Under the pieces are notes generated by a model that did no database searches, was not told the origin of the DNA, and worked only from the letters and a program-made list of their open reading frames with translations. A stretch of DNA of 64,000 nt, taken from Roseomonas aeriglobus (GTDB lineage: Bacteria > Pseudomonadota > Alphaproteobacteria > Sphingomonadales > Sphingomonadaceae). This document shows, piece by piece, positions 63,282 to 64,000 of the stretch (positions are counted from its first letter, which is position 1; each line of letters opens with the position of its first letter). The stretch spans positions 186,001-250,000 of the forward strand of contig JAFHKN010000002.1 of assembly GCA_016937575.1 (NCBI GenBank). The letters are read 5' to 3'. The position numbers and the translations under genes are program-made.

Positions 63282-64000
63282 ATGACCGATTCGTCACGTT
63301 CGAGCCGTATGCTCACCCACAGCAGCGAAACCGCCGCCAGGACCATGAGCGGCTATCCAGTGCTGCTGGTTATCCTCGCCACGTTCGGCATCGGGGTCTT
63401 TTTCGTGGCCCAGCTGGCGAACGACCGGCTTGCGCCCATCTTCGCGATCGTACCGGCGTTCCTTGCCGTCGTTACGGTGCTGCTGGCCTGCGGTTTCTAC
63501 ATGCTCCAGCCCAACCAAGCCGCGGCGATCACGCTGTTCGGTGCGTACAAGGGGACCGACCGGACCGAAGGGCTGCGCTGGGTGCTGCCGTGGCTGATGC
63601 GCCAAAAGGTGTCGGTCCGCGCCAACAACATCATTTCGGACAAGATCAAGGTCAACGACCTGCGCGGCAACCCGATCGAGATGGCGGCCCAGGTCGTGTG
63701 GCGCGTGACGGACACCGCGCAGGCGCTGTTCGACGTCGATGATTACAAGGCGTTCGTGAACGTTCAGATCGAAGCCGCGGTGCGCACCATCGGGTCGCGC
63801 TACCCCTATGACGATTTCGAGCATCAGGAAGTCACGCTGCGCGGCAATCACGATCAGATCGGCGCCGAGCTGCAGGCCGAACTGATCGCCCGCCTGCGCG
63901 TCGCCGGCATCACCGTCGACGAATGCGGCTTCACGCACCTGGCCTATGCGCAGGAGATCGCCGGCGCGATGCTGCGGCGCCAGCAGGCGCAGGCGGTGGT
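63282..64000 (+). CDS. SPFH domain-containing membrane protein (partial)
   Basis: The first 239 codons are in the window; the frame is open at the right edge. ATG 63282 follows GGGAGGCAGGG. Two N-terminal helices (~25-45 and ~52-73), then an SPFH/stomatin domain: LQPNQAAAITLFGAYKGT, DKIKVNDLRGNPIEMAAQVVWRV, DVDDYKAFVNVQIEAAVRTIGSRYPYDD. Stomatin-like proteins form membrane scaffolds. I recall small ribbon-helix-helix regulators following such genes in sphingomonads, but that lies outside the window. Confidence 0.88.
   Translation, partial: MTDSSRSSRMLTHSSETAARTMSGYPVLLVILATFGIGVFFVAQLANDRLAPIFAIVPAFLAVVTVLLACGFYMLQPNQAAAITLFGAYKGTDRTEGLRWVLPWLMRQKVSVRANNIISDKIKVNDLRGNPIEMAAQVVWRVTDTAQALFDVDDYKAFVNVQIEAAVRTIGSRYPYDDFEHQEVTLRGNHDQIGAELQAELIARLRVAGITVDECGFTHLAYAQEIAGAMLRRQQAQAV

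Overview
The window is about 64 kb of a high-GC alphaproteobacterial chromosome, most likely Sphingomonas or a close sphingomonad. This rests on gene order (rpmF-plsX-fabH-ihfA-merR; ybgC-tolQRAB-pal) and on small protein families typical of Sphingomonadales (DUF6894-, DUF6771-, EipA/DUF1134-like). Dense antisense ORFs are a by-product of the GC content. All assignments are from reading the sequence; no database search was run.

Layout. 1-19.6 kb is housekeeping: a helicase tail, SixA-like phosphatase, the rpmF/fatty-acid/ihfA operon on the minus strand, MAPEG protein, MBL hydrolase plus S9 peptidase, an aspartate aminotransferase, MsrA, NusB, HisD/HisG, a DUF2332 protein, hydrolase, pirin, GST/BolA, a J-domain protein, a TspO-like membrane protein and EipA. 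At 19616-19705 lies tRNA-Ser(GCT), whose last 15 bases are repeated at 35567-35581. The stretch between them is an integrated genomic island of about 15.9 kb with lower GC and many small genes.

Island. Next to the tRNA is a three-gene operon: DNA methyltransferase, DUF262 protein and HEPN protein. This is the best candidate for an uncharacterised defence or toxin-type system. It is followed by a serine recombinase with a perfect 12-bp inverted repeat upstream, an XRE regulator, a series of small genes (Excalibur domain, two Rmf/CrpP-like, DUF6894-like, DUF6771-like), a Crp/Fnr regulator, a MucR-like regulator without zinc ligands, a 457-aa protein carrying family-A polymerase motifs A, B and C, and AlpA. 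The tyrosine integrase is broken: an 836-bp IS5-family (IS427-like) element sits after codon 282, and recombination with a second inverted copy has flipped the 5' two thirds. Undoing the inversion and removing the IS restores a full 404-codon integrase, so the island is probably no longer able to excise by itself.

35.6-50.8 kb is accessory chromosome: a truncated SulP transporter, a 1590-aa secreted RTX nuclease (ExeM/NucH-like), a small lipoprotein, a secreted serralysin-type metalloprotease, and a four-gene glycosyltransferase cluster that begins with a sucrose-phosphate-synthase/phosphatase-like fusion. 50.4-64 kb returns to core genes: nth, dapB, a diguanylate cyclase and an HD-GYP phosphodiesterase (c-di-GMP turnover), a sirtuin, an SDR epimerase, an EamA transporter, the complete tol-pal operon, and the start of an SPFH protein preceded by a perfect 16-bp palindrome.
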